Assembly: GCF_041296385.1 (NCBI RefSeq) | Contig: NC_091022.1 | Span: forward strand, 22,711,967 to 22,775,966 | Origin: Aphelocoma coerulescens | Lineage: Eukaryota > Chordata > Aves > Passeriformes > Corvidae | Reading direction: 5' to 3' | Length of the DNA stretch: 64,000 nucleotides | In this document: one piece after another, positions 39,801 through 53,939 of the stretch | Layout of the letters: every line of letters starts with the position of its first letter | Numbering within the stretch: the stretch's first letter is position 1 | Program-made: the position numbers and the translations under genes | Notes under the pieces: generated by a model | The model's input: only the letters and a program-made list of their open reading frames with translations | Databases searched by the model: none | Told to the model about the DNA's origin: nothing

Positions 39801-42800
39801 GCCTTGCTAGTGCCGTAAGCCCAAGACATTAATGACTGCAGAAAGGTTAAACTTTACGTGTCTTCCTGTTTATCACAAAGGTGCGGGGTACAAACAGAAA
39901 GCACTCTTGGCAGGCAGCAGGCTGCAAAATCCATGTGCTGCTTATCTACAGTGATGTTTGCACTGAAATTTGATTACCATATATGAAGAGAAATACTTGA
40001 GAAGTGCAAGGAGTCTGAAGGGCAGCTCTTGATTCCCAGCGACAGCAGACTGTAGCTTGGCTACTTCGTCACCTCCTAGCAATGTTAGCCCAGTATGAAA
40101 GTGCTTTTAGATGAAATAGACCTGTGCAGAACTTTAAAAGATCATCTATTTGATTTTCCCTCTTAAAAGTAGGCACAGCTATGGCTAACTGGTATTTAAT
40201 AGATACACACTTGATAAAAATAATACAATCAAATCAGAAACTGGTGTAGTTGATGTGAGTTCTGTAACCCATGTCCAACAGTAGATTTCAATGTGTAATA
40301 ATCCCAAGCATAAGAAACACTTTTTTAATGATGAAGTTTTCTTTGCTGCCTTTTAGGACCGGTGTTACTACTTCTCTTTACCAGGGATGTAGAGATTCTG
40401 TCTTTCCCTTTTGCAGCAGCCTTGTAATATTTAATGGCTTATCATGTCCTCTTCCAGTTTTTTCTAGACTAAACAAAGTAATTTTTTTATTCTACCTTTC
40501 CTCAGACATCATGTTTTCTAGACCTTAGATCTTTTTCAGAGCTTTCCTATGGCCTTTTTTTCAGTTTGTTCATGTTTTTTGCCTGAGGCCCAGAATTGGA
40601 CATGGTTCTTGAGTTGATGCTTTCTGATCTTGAATAAAGTAGAGTATTTAGCAGGTTTTACAGCTGTGATAGTTACATTTTTCATTCATGATAGGATGTT
40701 TATCTTTTCTACAAGAGTGTAACAATGTTTTGTGTATGAACCACAGTGCAGAGGATGGAGACCTTTTAAGATATATCTTGGAGCAGCTGGTCCAGCTCTA
40801 AATAGAGCAGTGAGCAGGCAGTGGGAAAATGTCTGCACTGATGAGTTTAAACAATCTACTAGGTGATGGAGAGCAGAGGGCAAGAAGGCTGAAGATGTTC
40901 CAGAGTGCCTCAAAGGTACGGAGCAGCTATTCCCAGGGAAGGAGGCAGGGATAACTGGAATAACTGCTACATGGTTTGTGAGGTTTTGGTTCAGTTGATT
41001 TTACCTGCCCCTTCCTTTGCTTATGGATTAAAGCCTGTTCAAAGTCATCTTTTTGGAGTTGCTGTGACATTTACTCCAGAGCACTGTTGTACTGCTGCAT
41101 AGTTCAGTGGCATCTGTATGGGAAGTGGCCAAGTAGCTGAGGCCTTTGCAGCCTGAAAGGTACAACTGCAGATCCACTCAAGGGTCTGTAGGCACAAAGA
41201 GCATGGGAGAAGGTGGGTGGGGTTCTGTGGCTCACACTCTCTTGCAAAAGAATTAGGTGGTCTCAAATGGCACTGGTAGGGTGCTCTGACCAACCATTTT
41301 TCAGTGCTAAGTGGTCTTTACTATGTTATTTTATTTTAGAATTCTGCAGTTTGTTAAGGCAAACTTAATTTTTGGCCTGATCTCTGCTGTTAAAGCTATT
41401 CTTCTTGCAGCCATCTTTTTTGGGGGGTGTGTTTGCTGATATAGGAAAAGTAGTATGTTGGTTGTAGGACGGGGTTAATCCTTATTAATGCAGTTTCTTA
41501 AATTTTTCAGCTGCTTGAGGAATCTTTGAGCTGCTTGGATTTTTGACAGAGGATTAATGTCAATAAGAAATGTGAAATCGGGACCTCACAAACCTCCTCA
41601 TTCCTATGCTATCACACCACGCTGCTCCCCAGGGAAGGGAGGCAAGGGAGACAGCACACATCTAGGTCTCAGTAGGGAAAAAGGAAAAGGTTAGTTTAGA
41701 TTTTCTCTCTGTATTTCCATAAATGCCTGTGTCAGGGCTAATGACTCAGCGCTCAAAGGCTTCAGTTTGTATTTAATTAATAACATTGGTAGATTTTGTG
41801 CCTTCTGTCTAACCATGGATGCTTTTGATCATCAGCAAACAGAAGATAGAAGTCATGCCAGAACAAATAAGTCATTTATTTATGTGGTTTAAAAAAAGAT
41901 AAAAAAGCTGTTCCTGCCCCTTTACAAATGCAGTGTGCAGGTTCTGCACAGCATTATGTTCTAGCACTGTTTGGGCTTTTTTCTTTCAGCTTTCAGTTTT
42001 CCAGCACTCCTGATTCTCCTTAATTAAAAAGAATGAACAGAAGCGCAGGTCAGCTTAAAGGAGGATGTTTAAAAAAAGGGAATACCTGAAATATAAGCTC
42101 AGAGTGGAGCTTAGTGGCTGCCAGTCTGCCTTTCCTTAGTGTCGTGGTTTCTCAGGAATGTGGTGCGGTCTTCTCCTTTACTCATTCAGGAACTTGACCT
42201 TTCCTTAGTCCCTCCTCGTTAAAGCCAAAGACACATCAATCAGTTTATTTATTTTACTTTCTCTCAGATGTAGATTATTCTCTTTTACACGTTTATCTAT
42301 TAATTGCCTGGAAAGCAGGAGATAAGGAGTAGGGAGCAGATTCTAGTTAAGATTCAATGTGCAATATTGTCCCATAGCTACCTTGCATAGGGACTGTAAG
42401 ATGCTTTGGGAAGTCAGTGCTGCTTATGCTGAATACCTCAGTGCTCATCAAAGAGGAGTAGCTGTGAAGGGATCTAAGTATCAGGGACAAAATGGAATGG
42501 CCGGTAAACTTGGCTGGGGAGCCTCTGGCAGGCTAGTTTAGCCTTCAGAAATGTTTTGGGGTCACAACTCTTCTTGTCAGGGAGGAAAAAACTGGAAATG
42601 TAATGTTTCATCACATAAGCCAGAGTTCTGTAGGCACAAATATATATCACATTTTTGTGTGATTATAGATTCCTGTTTAAGAACTGTTTCTGGCAGAACT
42701 CTCTCTTCCTTTCGCTGTGCATGGTGACAAATTGTTAGAGATTTTATTAATGTCTTTGTGTGAGGAATTCAAACTTGAGAAGTGGGAGAGATTTGTTTTG

Positions 42801-43723
42801 TACCTCACAATTATCATATCAAGCATTTAGTCCATTTAGATGTCATTTGTGTTTTAGCAGGGTATGCCATTCAAACTAGAGATTGTACATGCTTGGCATT
42901 TCCCTATCAAATTACACAGGTCATAAGTGCGTGCCACAAGCAGCCAAATTCCTCATCTTTTCAGGCTATCACATGCAATGAGATTGCATTATGTCTGTTC
43001 TGGAATTTGGGGGGCATAGAGGGGAAAATTTAAATCTGAAAAATCTGAACTGTCGCTTTCTGCACCATTTTCCAAAGGAGCACAAGCCTGTTTTGGGTCT
43101 GGAGCTGTGGTTGCCACTGAAGCCAACCTGCCTTTCAGCAGCTGTGACAGGCAAAATGCAGCATCCCATACCGAGCTGCTCAGTACATGCAGAGTTTTAA
43201 CATCATTCAGAAACGTTTGCTTTTTCTGTTTGACAGACTCCCATGCATTCCTTGGAATGTATTTTAGGTGCTCTGCAGAGAGCATTCCCATGGCCTGCTT
43301 GAGGCAAATCCCTATGTTTCCTGAAGGGTCCTGGAATATGCCAGATGCAGTTCAGAGCTGAGATAGAACAGCCATGCTCCTGGAGAGTCTGGCAGACAGC
43401 ATTTTCCTGTCACTGCTGGACATCAGTTCTGACTTGCTCGGATTTATTGAGGTGGCAAAGCGCATGAGCTTACAGCATTCATAATTTCTTAATATTTCCA
43501 AAACAGAATTACTTTCAAGATTTATGGGAGCAAAATATCCTCTAACTTGCTCCCTTTTTTCCCATGTGGACATAATATTTCCTAAAACTGTTCCTCCTTC
43601 TTCAGTGAAGCAAAAGTATGAATTAAAAGTCCATTTCCCTCACCCTGTATACAGGAGTATTAAATATTACCAAATAATACTAACTAGTCTAAGGCTACTG
43701 TGTTCTTTGCTAGAAAAATCCCT

Positions 43724-43741
43724 AATTTAAATTTAAATTTA
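43724..43741. repeat. (AATTTA)3 tandem repeat
   Basis: Three perfect copies of AATTTA. The run is largely self-complementary. Intronic. Confidence 0.85.
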
Positions 43742-46217
43742 CTTGTAGCAAATGCAATAAAAAGGCCAATGGTCATTTCACCCTTCCTTTGGCATCACTT
43801 TGGTGCCCTGGTTGCCACATGCAGAAGGGATACCATAGATGAGTCATGCCTTGAGCTTCAGCTGATTTTGGGAACTCCCCTGGGATCCAGAGAGTCCTAG
43901 GAGGATCTGACTTCCCTCCTGGTTTTACCAGGCACCTTGTAAAGGGGAATCTGCATTAGGGAGAGGCGCTCCTTACTCCACATCAGACTACTGTAAATTG
44001 TCTTTTCCAGGTGTATCACTTGCAAACAGGCCAGTTACTTGCATGTATGAGTAACACCAGCTTCTGAGTTAGGCCTGACCTTATGGCCTGTATGTTCTTT
44101 CTCATGCAGTGCTTCAGAACAGGTGAACTGAGCTGGTAGAGGTTTTTATTTACAATGCACCTCTTGAGTCCTCTTGTTTCTTGAGAAGAGAATAAAACCT
44201 GCTCATATAAGCATTTTCTGAAGCATCCAGGTTTTTCCTGGAGACTGCATGTCACAGCAGCAACGAGAGCAGCTTGCTGACCTTACAGAGCAGCCCCAAG
44301 GTGCTGGGGAGCCCCAGGCAACGCTGTCATCCCTCACTGCAGCTGCTGCATGGGGAGAATGGGACCACTCCGTGGGATGTGGCTTCTGCTGAGAGTTCAA
44401 GGGGTGGCTGTAAAGGAAGGGCTATGAACATCTATGCTGTAGCCCTGCAGCTTATAAAAGCTCTTGCATTGCATGACAGTCCTGCAAAGATTCCTGTTGT
44501 TGTTGGAAGGAGGTGGAGATAAGTCCCTGGACACCCCCCCAGGGAAACATAATAATTATATTTTGGTGCACCACGATGTGTGAGAAAACATTGAACTAAT
44601 TTGTCAGATTATTGAAGTTTTTAGGATATTTTCAGAGTAAATGTGTTACAGTTAATACTGTATTGTTCTTTATTCGTTTTTAAATAAGCCAGTGGGGTTT
44701 TTTTACTTAAGAGCTTTAGAAGCTCTTATATAGCTAACATATCTCCCCCACCTTTTCCCAGATAAAGTTATATATATGCTTTTGTATTCTCAGCTCTGGA
44801 AAAACATTCCTTTCCTTCTAGATCAGCCGTGTCATTTGTGCATCTTGCTTTTATGGTTATAGATGATCTTATTAAAGATTGCATGAGTGGATGTGAAGCA
44901 GTATGCATGGGTGAATTTGAGTCTTCTTGTTTTGTTAAATTCTCTTGGTCTCTTTCCCATTTCCAGAGATTCCTGCAACCTGTGATTTACCTTGCATCTA
45001 TGATAGGACTTCACTTTGATCAGTTTATAATTTAGATTTCATTCCATCCTTCCCTCACTGTGCTGCTATTTGAAATTGTTGCTCTGTACCTGTCTGTGGC
45101 ATAGTGTAGATGAGTTTATCTTAAATCAGTTAGTCAAGTCCAAAGGTTATCTGATTGCTGTAAGAGTTGCACACTGAGTACAGAAACAGCCTGAAGGAAG
45201 AGCTAAACCCATGGGTTACATCTGTCCTGCTCCTATGTGTAGGTTGGCCAAGCTGGATTTATTTCAGGAGCATGTACCTTGCTCTGTAGTGGAGGTGTTC
45301 TCTCTGACTCTGAACACGCAGTACATTCCTTTTCATGGTGGGATGGATTTTGATCTAGAACACTCCTGCTACTGTTTTGATATGATTGAATGAACAGATT
45401 TCTAATAGTATTAGCATACTTTCTAGTATATATATACACTCAGAAGTGGTCCCATATGGAAGTTAGTATTTCTATATTTGCTAATTGTTTCCTTTTCTCT
45501 GACCACTGTAGTAATTGTTTCTAGAAGAGACAAATTTTTACTAGCTGTTGTGTTTGTGTGTTCAGGGTATAATTAGGATAATGTATTTCCATAATGACAT
45601 GGTTAAGAAGGACTAGGTCTCTCATTTGTAAGGGATTCTGGATGGACCATAGCTGTTTGATTTGGCAGGAACCTCTCTTGAATCATTTATATGTTAATGA
45701 ATGCAGAAGAAGGCACTGAATTTCCATTTCCATTCTCTGTAAACTATGAGCTGCTTCATGATCCTCTGAACTGTTTTCTTTCTTGCCTCTGTGGTGGTAG
45801 CTGCTGTGTATGTGCACATGAGTTAGGCCAAACCAGGCTCCTCACACACTCACACAGACAGCACATAAACTGGCTTGGGCTCACAAAGCTGGAAGTGAAA
45901 CTGCCTAAACCCTGCTTGCAATTTACAACTTATTGTAGCTAAATTAATAGCCAAACAGTAGTGGGGCAGTTCTAAATTGTTGAGTGGAAGTGATTGGTAG
46001 GTTCACGACTTGAGTGATTTGAGTGTCCTTGTGGCATAAATTCTGACAGGTTTGTTTCACTGCAGTCATCTTTGGGTAAAAGAAAAATCTTCTACATTAC
46101 TCTGTTGCCAGTGGCAGTGTAGAATCAGCACTTAGGTATGGATTCTCTCAACATTCCTGCAGAAGTTTATCCTTCCCAGTTCAGGAGTTAATCTCTTTCT
46201 TGTTTTGGTTTTCTCAG

Positions 46218-46312
46218 GTTCTCGAAGCCGGCACCAATGTTCTTGGATGATTCCTTCAGGAAATGGGCACGTATCAGGGACTTTGTACCCCCCTTTGGAA
46301 TTAAAGGACAAG
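46218..46312 (+). CDS. ST3GAL3: ST3GAL3 internal coding exon (human residues about 101-133)
   Basis: This 95-bp exon begins with a G that completes AAG (Lys) from the previous exon. It then reads FSKPAPMFLDDSFRKWARIR and DFVPPFGIKGQ, ending with a single G that starts the next codon (GAT, Asp). The human sequence I recall differs only at REF versus RDF, and the preceding residue is Arg in human and Lys here. It encodes the stem-to-catalytic transition of the sialyltransferase, just ahead of the large sialyl motif. The acceptor is GGTTTTCTCAG and the donor GTATGA at 46313, weaker than the donors of its neighbours. Length is not a multiple of three, so skipping it alone would shift the frame. 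Skipping it together with the 64-bp exon (159 bp total) would not. Confidence 0.98.
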
Positions 46313-49300
46313 GTATGAGAAAACTGCAGCTGTTGGAGAAGAAGGTGGTTCTGCAGATGCTTGCCCCATTTTCTTTTCTGTTTTGAAAACTCAGGTGATC
46401 CTTTGGACTCTGTTTACTTCCCCTGTTTGAGAGAATTATTGTAAATCCAGTTCTCAGAAATGCAGAAGGGTGTTTACAGCTGGACTGTGGACCTCAGAGG
46501 CTGGCCATAGGGAAGATGCTTTAGTACACGAGGAGAGTCAGTGCAACAATGGCAATTTAGACCAACGACCACATTCTAGAAGAAGCATTTTGACACTGGC
46601 TGCCAGAGGATCTTGTAGCAGCTTTGGTGACAGCAGCAGAGAGCTCAAACTGCTTTGAAGTACCTTTAAGTCAGTAATTCTCTAAAGAACAGGAAAGATG
46701 CCTTGGGCTCAACTGCTGATACCAACCTTCATTTTCTTGTCATAGAAGTTGGGCTACTTATTGACTCCTATGACAAATAAGAAAAGTATGTTCAGATGCT
46801 TTGATGATAATTTGTAATATGCGCTGTCCCCAGCTGGGCAGCAGGGGCTGTGTCTCAGGTGTGCTGTGGGAAAGCAGGAGTGGTGGTTGGTGGATGAGAT
46901 GGGAGCTAGTAGCCCACCCAGCAGATGATTTATTTTGGGGTGACAAGCTCCTACCTATCCCACATTTGCTATCACACCCTCTCTGTCTGAGTGGTGGTGG
47001 AGCAGAAGGCTTGTGCTCACTGTAGTGATTTGCTGCAGATTTTCTGAGTTCCTGTGTATTTAAGAAGTTTTTGTGGCATTGAATCAACTTTCAAGATTCT
47101 TTTTTCCACTGACAAACTCAAGATTACAGGTAGTCCTGTAGGAATTGAAATACCTGGTGGAGAAAGAACTGATGCCACAGAAGGCTTGGCTCTGTCTCTC
47201 CCTGGAAGCAGGTGTGGTAGTTGTGGGAACAATCTCTGATCAAATCAAAGGCTCTACTGACAAATTGCTTTTGGCTTGCATCAGTTCCCTTCTTTGTTTT
47301 GTCCATTCCTTGTCCAGTCAGTCTTTTGCAGCTCAATAGGAAGCTAATTACTGTCCTCTAAATCAGCCAGCAGAGTTTGCAGCGAAGAATTAACAGTGGC
47401 AGCGCAAGTGGGAGGCTATTGTGACCACAGGAGGGCTTGTCTCCTTCTAAACCAGCACACAAGGTGTACAAAACTAGGGCAAGGTGCCTGGCCAGCGTGG
47501 AGGTGGGATCTGCAGGTTACACACGATGTCAGCTAGACCTAATAAAAATCATTCCGTTAAACTGAATCCAAATGGAGAAATTCACCAAGAGAGAATGACA
47601 GAACAGCTCTGGCAGCCTTCTCTCTGGGTTTGTTGCCAGCTTGTATCACCACTGCAATGTTATGTAAATCTGGTGTTTTATATTGGATTTCCTCAGTTAA
47701 AAAGAGAAATGAGAAATTGCCATTATTTAAATGGCTGTGAGCTGAAGCCATGGGACAGAAACCGTTGAATAGGTTATTTTTTTAACACCCTCCTGGGATT
47801 GAACTTTGTGCCAAGTTTCAGTCTGGAACAAGTTGTGTGTGTGGGAGGGTTGAATTAAAATCCGTGTAGCCCCGGATTTCTAATGGCCGTGCTGACAGGC
47901 TGTGAGTCCTAGCGATGCGAATGGCACCCTTTCATGTTACACATCACTTGGAATTCTTGCATCAGTCTTTTCTGGCTGTCCCATGGGATGCATTTCGGCT
48001 CAGACGACTGATTAGATGATGGGATCAGCACCTCATTAGGGCTTTCAGTCAGGGCAATCTAATGGTATCCAAACAAATGATCCAGGCAGGCAGCATGGAG
48101 CTCAGTCATGTGCTGGTGCAAGATGAAGACTCTCAAAGCTGGGATGTGCATGGGAAAAGGAGTAGTCAGGGCGGCTGAGAAAGTGTAGAGAGACATGGCT
48201 GTGTTGAAACAGATGGGGCAGGAGTTCTGCTCTGTGTGTTAGGCAGCCCCATGACACCTTCAGCTGGGATTTCTGAGGTGCATCACACTGGGAAAGGTGG
48301 TTGGTGTTCATAGACACCAACTGCAGCTGAGATGGTAATGGGAAGACCTTACTGAGAACTGTAGTGAATATCACCTGCTGTTTTTAAGTCACTGCGATCT
48401 ATTCCAAGTGCAAAATGGCTTTTTGTTTATTTGGGGTTTTTTGATTTTATTGGGTTTGCTTTTTTTGTGTGTGTGAATAATAGCTACAGGATGAGCTCAC
48501 TTTCAGTAATGCTGCATGTTCCAAGGAACTTCTAGAAACTAATCTGTGGTAGCTTGAAAGTGCTACAGTTATGAAATCAAGGGATTCTTAGCAGCTTGGA
48601 ACCTAATCCACCATTTCTGCTTTCTCTTGTTAAAGCTTCTATGCTTACCTAAGTTTTGCTTTGCCTTGTCTCTGAAAAAAAGCTGAATGAAGTCCTTTTT
48701 TATCCATCTCTTTGTGTTTACTGGTCTAAGAAAGGACAGTTCCAGGATTGCAAGAATGAGTCTTGCAATATTTAGGGGAAAGCAGTTTTTGAGGAGCATT
48801 GTTTACTGGGCTGCAGTAATTTGGAATAACACATCTCTATAAATTACATGTAAAAGAGTAGAAATGGCTCAGAAATTTTCAGGGCAGGACTACTGCTCTT
48901 TAAAGATTATCATCTCAAGGAGAAGGCAGTATGCTGATCATTTTGACACAGTCCATCAGAGATTTTCATTTTCTTCAATGAGAATCTGATTGTAAAGACA
49001 GTTTTCCTATCTCCAGATGCTTAGAAGTACTCAGTACAACATAGAAAGTTTAACAGTGCTTCTTTGTGAAAGAGTTCTCACTCCTTTACTCCAGTGGTTA
49101 TTTTCTCATTTGGCCATTAGCCCGGGCAAGGAGGTTTTATGGACAGAGTGCTCCATTCTTGGCATTTGTGTGTAGAAGCCCTCAAGGTGAATATGGTCCT
49201 GAATATGAAAGTTTTTAGACTTTCCCCCAAATGCTGCTGGCTCTGAAATGGACTATCACAGTAGGAATACTGCACATCCTGTGTTGGATGGGAAACTGCT

Positions 49301-52300
49301 GCTATTGTCAGTTAACAGCCTTAGTGATTACTTGTATGCTATGAAAGAGGCACAGAATAAGCAGGTGGCAACCCTGCTGCTTTATGAGCAGGGCTTTGTG
49401 AGATGAGGCATGTGGTAGAAAGTCTTGTGCAAACTCTCTTTTAAAGGTGGGTCTGAAGGTCCTCAACAAGGTATTAGAAATAGATTAAGAAGAACTTAAG
49501 AGCAGCTGTTTTACCTTTTTATTAACCTGTCTTAAATGGGCAGAGTTTTAGTATATATTGATATATTGTAGTTGTTGACTCTGTTCACCAAAGATCTGGG
49601 CCAAGGATTGGTCCTAATTACTTGATCACAATGCCCAGCAACCTTGGACAAAAGCAGAGTTGAGAGCTGTCAAGAGTGTTGGAACTGATCCAGCAGGTTG
49701 AAGCTATTGTAGCATTCATCACAGATGTCTGCAGCCCTTGTGGAAATTCTGGCTTCCTCTGTGTGCAGAGAATAGGGAAAATAATAGGTATGAAGAGGTG
49801 TGATTATGTTTTTACACCATGAATGGTCGCTACCAGTATCTAGTTCAGCCATTCATGTAACAGTGGCTCTAGGTTTTGCCCAGTGACTTCTGCAGCTGGC
49901 TGTGAACCCATGAGATTGTATTTCAGAATCTGGATCAAGATTTTTCTGAAGGAAGAATGTCCATGTTGACAAACAGGCCAGTGTCATGTTTGACTGCACT
50001 TACTTTTGAAAAATGAGACTGTCTGCCATATCAAACTTGTTGTTTCCTACTGTGGGACTTGACAGAGTCTGGAAATGGGGTTGGCCACTCTAAGTGGTTG
50101 GAAACGATGACTCTGTCTCTATTAATAAATAAAGTGGTTGTCCTGTGGTCATGAACGCTGTTGAGCTCATTGTTCAAACAGATTAACTCCCTGCCCCCCA
50201 CAAAAATAGAGTGGCTATGTCCAGGCTTCCTATCAAGAAAGGTCAGTGGCCTGTATTAGCCTGTGAATGCGTGAGAATTGTAGAGGAGGATGTTTGTTGG
50301 CCCTGGTGAGCACATCTGGGACTGTGCTAACACTTTAGTAGTATGGACTCGAGTAGGACCCTGTGGGCCCATGCCCTGCTGCCAGTGTGTTTACCGGTGT
50401 GTTTATAGCCAAAATGTGGAACACGATAAATTGGTCAACTTTCAGAATTGTCAAGAAGATCAAACTGTAACAAGAAGCTGTAACTCTAAAAGCTACAAAT
50501 GTCAAGGACTCCTGTGGGGGACAGCTCCAGCTGCTGAGCACCCTCCGGTGTCCCAAGGCTATTGTTTTGGTGTTAACTAGGATGTTGGAGTGCTTCCCAT
50601 GTTTCACCATTTGCAAGGCTCTAATTTGCCAGGAATTCTTTCCCAGCACCCACCAAGTCTGTTGTTGCAATATTTTTCAGTGAAGAGCAAGGAGACTGCA
50701 GCAATCTCGGGCTCTTAGAAGAGTTGCATAGAGATTTTTTTAAAATCTAAATTGACATTTCTTCTTTTGGATTTGCATCCTTTTCTAGCAGTGCTTCTGT
50801 CAGTGTAATTATGGAGGTATGAACATGCCCATGCTGTCCATGCAGTTGCAGAGATCCTCTAGCATGTGCACTGCTCTCAGGGTTAAATTTGTCAATGAAT
50901 AAGCAATGGAAAAATTGTTTATAGTGTTAGTAAGGTTATTAATCCCAGAGGACCTCCTCCCCGAATTTACCTCTGTAGCTAGGAAAGAGTTATTTGGAGA
51001 AGGGCAACAAACAAGACTGGAGAAATACCTGACTATTAATAGAATTTCTCAGTACATGTGGTTTGAAGAATATAAAAGGCTTTCATAAGAAAGAGTAGCT
51101 AGTATCTGGCATCATCTCTGTGTAATGAGGACGGGAGAGTTGCTGCAGTTTTTTTTTTTTTACTTAAGTGAAAACATATGGCACAGCATACACTAAAAAA
51201 CTAAACAGACATGATCAATGTAATATCTCTTCCATGCATTTAGTTAGTAATTGTGTCACTGCTTAGCAGAAATTATAGGTCTTCACTTCTACTTTTGTTC
51301 CTGCTCAGCTGTTTTGAGCAGAGAGGCTGTTTTGTTGGCCCTGAATCAGTTTGTCATTGAAGGTGATAGTTATTTCTTAGGGAGCGATTCTGTTGTCACC
51401 ATCTCAGAATTTCCCTCCCATCAGGACACTAGGAAGCAATTTCTTCCCCATGGTGATAAGAGAATCTCAAGACCATGTTTGAAATGCTACAGTTTTATCA
51501 AATGTAGTATGAACTACTGGCCAGGAGACTTCATATTTTCACTTGATACTTGTGGGATGTCTGGAGCTGGTGACACATTCAGTGACAAAGGAATTAAGTC
51601 TTTGTCTAGACCACCAATGCTAATGGATGTATTGTGCAATGATTAACTGTTCTTATATTTGGTTTTATTTGGATGTTTTCTTTTGTGTCAGTGCTCCTGG
51701 GAAGAGCCGTGGTTCACTGCTGCTCAGCAGTTGTTCAGTAGTCTCATGGGGCAGAGGTCATTCATCTCCAGTGAAAATGTTGAGTTTTCAGCCTGCAAAA
51801 GCTGGCATATCACAATGGTGTTGGGAGAAAATCTCTCTTTTCGTGAATGCTCTTTTTCTTTTACATTTTCTTTTACATTGACTTTCTTGGTATGAGCAAT
51901 ACTTAATCTCTGAGAAAACATATTTGGTTGGATATAACAAGTGAAATTTGCAGCTGATTCAAAAAAAACCCATTAGAAAAGTAGGTCTTTTCTAACCTAA
52001 TCTTCTAGCTCTTTGTAGAGACTGGAGTACCACATGCAGACACCTTCCCTGCATTTGGCTGGGTCTGAATGAGGCGTTTTCTGCTTTAATTCTCCAACTT
52101 TATCCTCATTTTGTTAGTGGCACTCTGTTGTACAGATGATTTTCCTACTACAAGCATTTTTTTGTTCTTCGTGTCTTACTTGTCTAACAAAAAAGCAGAA
52201 GTCCAAGCATGTATAGCCATTAGTTCTGTTCAGAGTAGGTATTAACAAGATGGTTGTTTCTTCCTGAGTTGGAGGCACATTTCTGAACTAGCTTCCACTA

Positions 52301-53939
52301 GAATTTTGCATTTGACCAAAATTGGTCATAGTTACCATTATCATGTGGGAATATAGATATAAAAATGTTGATGTTCCCCCGGGGAATTTAGCTGATTTTA
52401 TAGCCTAAAGAAATGAGATGTTTGAAGAGGAAAAAAAGCTGAAAGTTTCAGAAGAGGTGGATGGTTAACTTTTCATTACTGAAGAAAGTGTATAAAGGGA
52501 AGTTATGTTGTAAATTTTGAAGTTAAATCACTTCTCTTTCTTGAGCTCTCATGATGAAAGTACAACCCTCCAGTGCAGTCCCTTATTTCAATCAAAACCA
52601 ATGTGTTGCTGTTGAGTGTGCCTAAAGAATAGTCCTGCTCCCAACCCACTTGGAAGGGAAAGGTGCCCCAGGGAGATGCAAACCTTAAGTTTGCAATTAA
52701 TTGGATGACTCCATATTGGAGCTCTTCACAGAAGTCTTGAATTGTAATTGAAACACGGATATTATTCCTCTTTTCTACTTCCTGGAGAGAGGAGCAGGTC
52801 TTCTCTGGCTGTTGTGTTTTGAAGTGCCATTTATTAATGCTTCTGCAAGGATCAGAAGAATTAGGAATCGCTGTAGTAGTTATTGAATTTTTTGGCCTTG
52901 AAGATATTGCCTGGCCACCTGTGAAGGGTCATCAAAAATGTAGAGCCCTCTACAACAACTGTATTTATTTTTCTGCTTGTCTTTAACCAGCACACTGTGA
53001 ATCTTTCAAGGACTGTTTTTATTTGGCATGAATTTGCCTCTTTCTATAGACTTTATTGCTTCCTGTGCATTGAACTTGAGTTTAGATCAAAATTGTTAAT
53101 GTATGGTTATTGCAAAATGTTGCCCATTTTTTTGCATAATTGTTTTTTAAATTAATGTTCCAACTTTCCAAGCCCTGGGATTATGTTGGGAACTAAGCTT
53201 GTATTCTGAAAAAACAAACTCTTGGTTGTGAAGAAAAGCTTGGAAAAAAAAAATCCCCAAAGGCTCCAAAACAACGATGTAAATGAAGAGTCCAAATGTT
53301 ATGTATTTTATTTATATCTTGTTATAAAAAAAGGCCTTAATGGCTTTAATGGAGCTTACATTTAATGCATGCCAGGTTCTTCTAAAATTGCTAGGGAGGA
53401 TACCATGCACATTCAGTCTTTTTTTTTTTCTTTTGTGTTGTGTCTATGCAACAGTGTATGCCTCTTAATGCCATTACAAATCATCAATGGAGATATTGCG
53501 AGGAGCGGCAGTTTTATGTCCTGTTGTTAATAAAGTGCATCTCCAGTAACCACCTAAATCTGGTACAGCTAGTGACCTCAAGAAACCACTCTCTCATATT
53601 TACACACAAGTTTTGATCTCGGGACAGACTCCTCCATTTGTAGTTAGCTGTTTTTGAGAGCCAGTTCATGTCTTTGCAATGCACTGCTAAATGCTGGAAT
53701 TCTTCATAGCTGCTTTTTCCTGCATTGGCCTCCTAAATTTAGCTGATTAATAATAAAAAGAAGTGGTGCAGGAAATTTCAGACACATTGTTATACCTGTT
53801 GTAATCACTGGATTCCCAGCTTCACAAAGATACAAATAATGTTGATTGTCTACAGCTGGACATGGTGTTTCTGGGAGAGAGAACAGACCATGTGGTGAGA
53901 CTTGGGTCCATGGCCTCATGCTGGGCACCAGGGAGGCAA

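Larger units (their letters stand above)
6830..46217 (+). other. ST3GAL3: ST3GAL3 intron, 39.4 kb
   Basis: This intron is bounded by the GTAAGT donor at 6830 and the TTTTCTCAG acceptor at 46209-46217. It holds the annotated LINE fragments, a probable solo LTR, short microsatellites, and long unique-looking AT-rich sequence. The longest open frame in it (35112-35696 +, 194 codons) shows no recognisable domain, has no close promoter-like or splice context, and is probably chance. I saw no tRNA A/B-box pair, snRNA or convincing processed pseudogene. Stretches 15-26 kb and 37-46 kb hold no repeat family I can name. Confidence 0.9.

Noticed and set aside
50980..51088. Possible further old LINE fragment (AGGAAAGAGTTATTTGGAG, GGGCAACAAACAAGACTGGAG)
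   Set aside because: Individual phrases resemble LINE text, but their order and spacing did not fit a consensus well enough to annotate.
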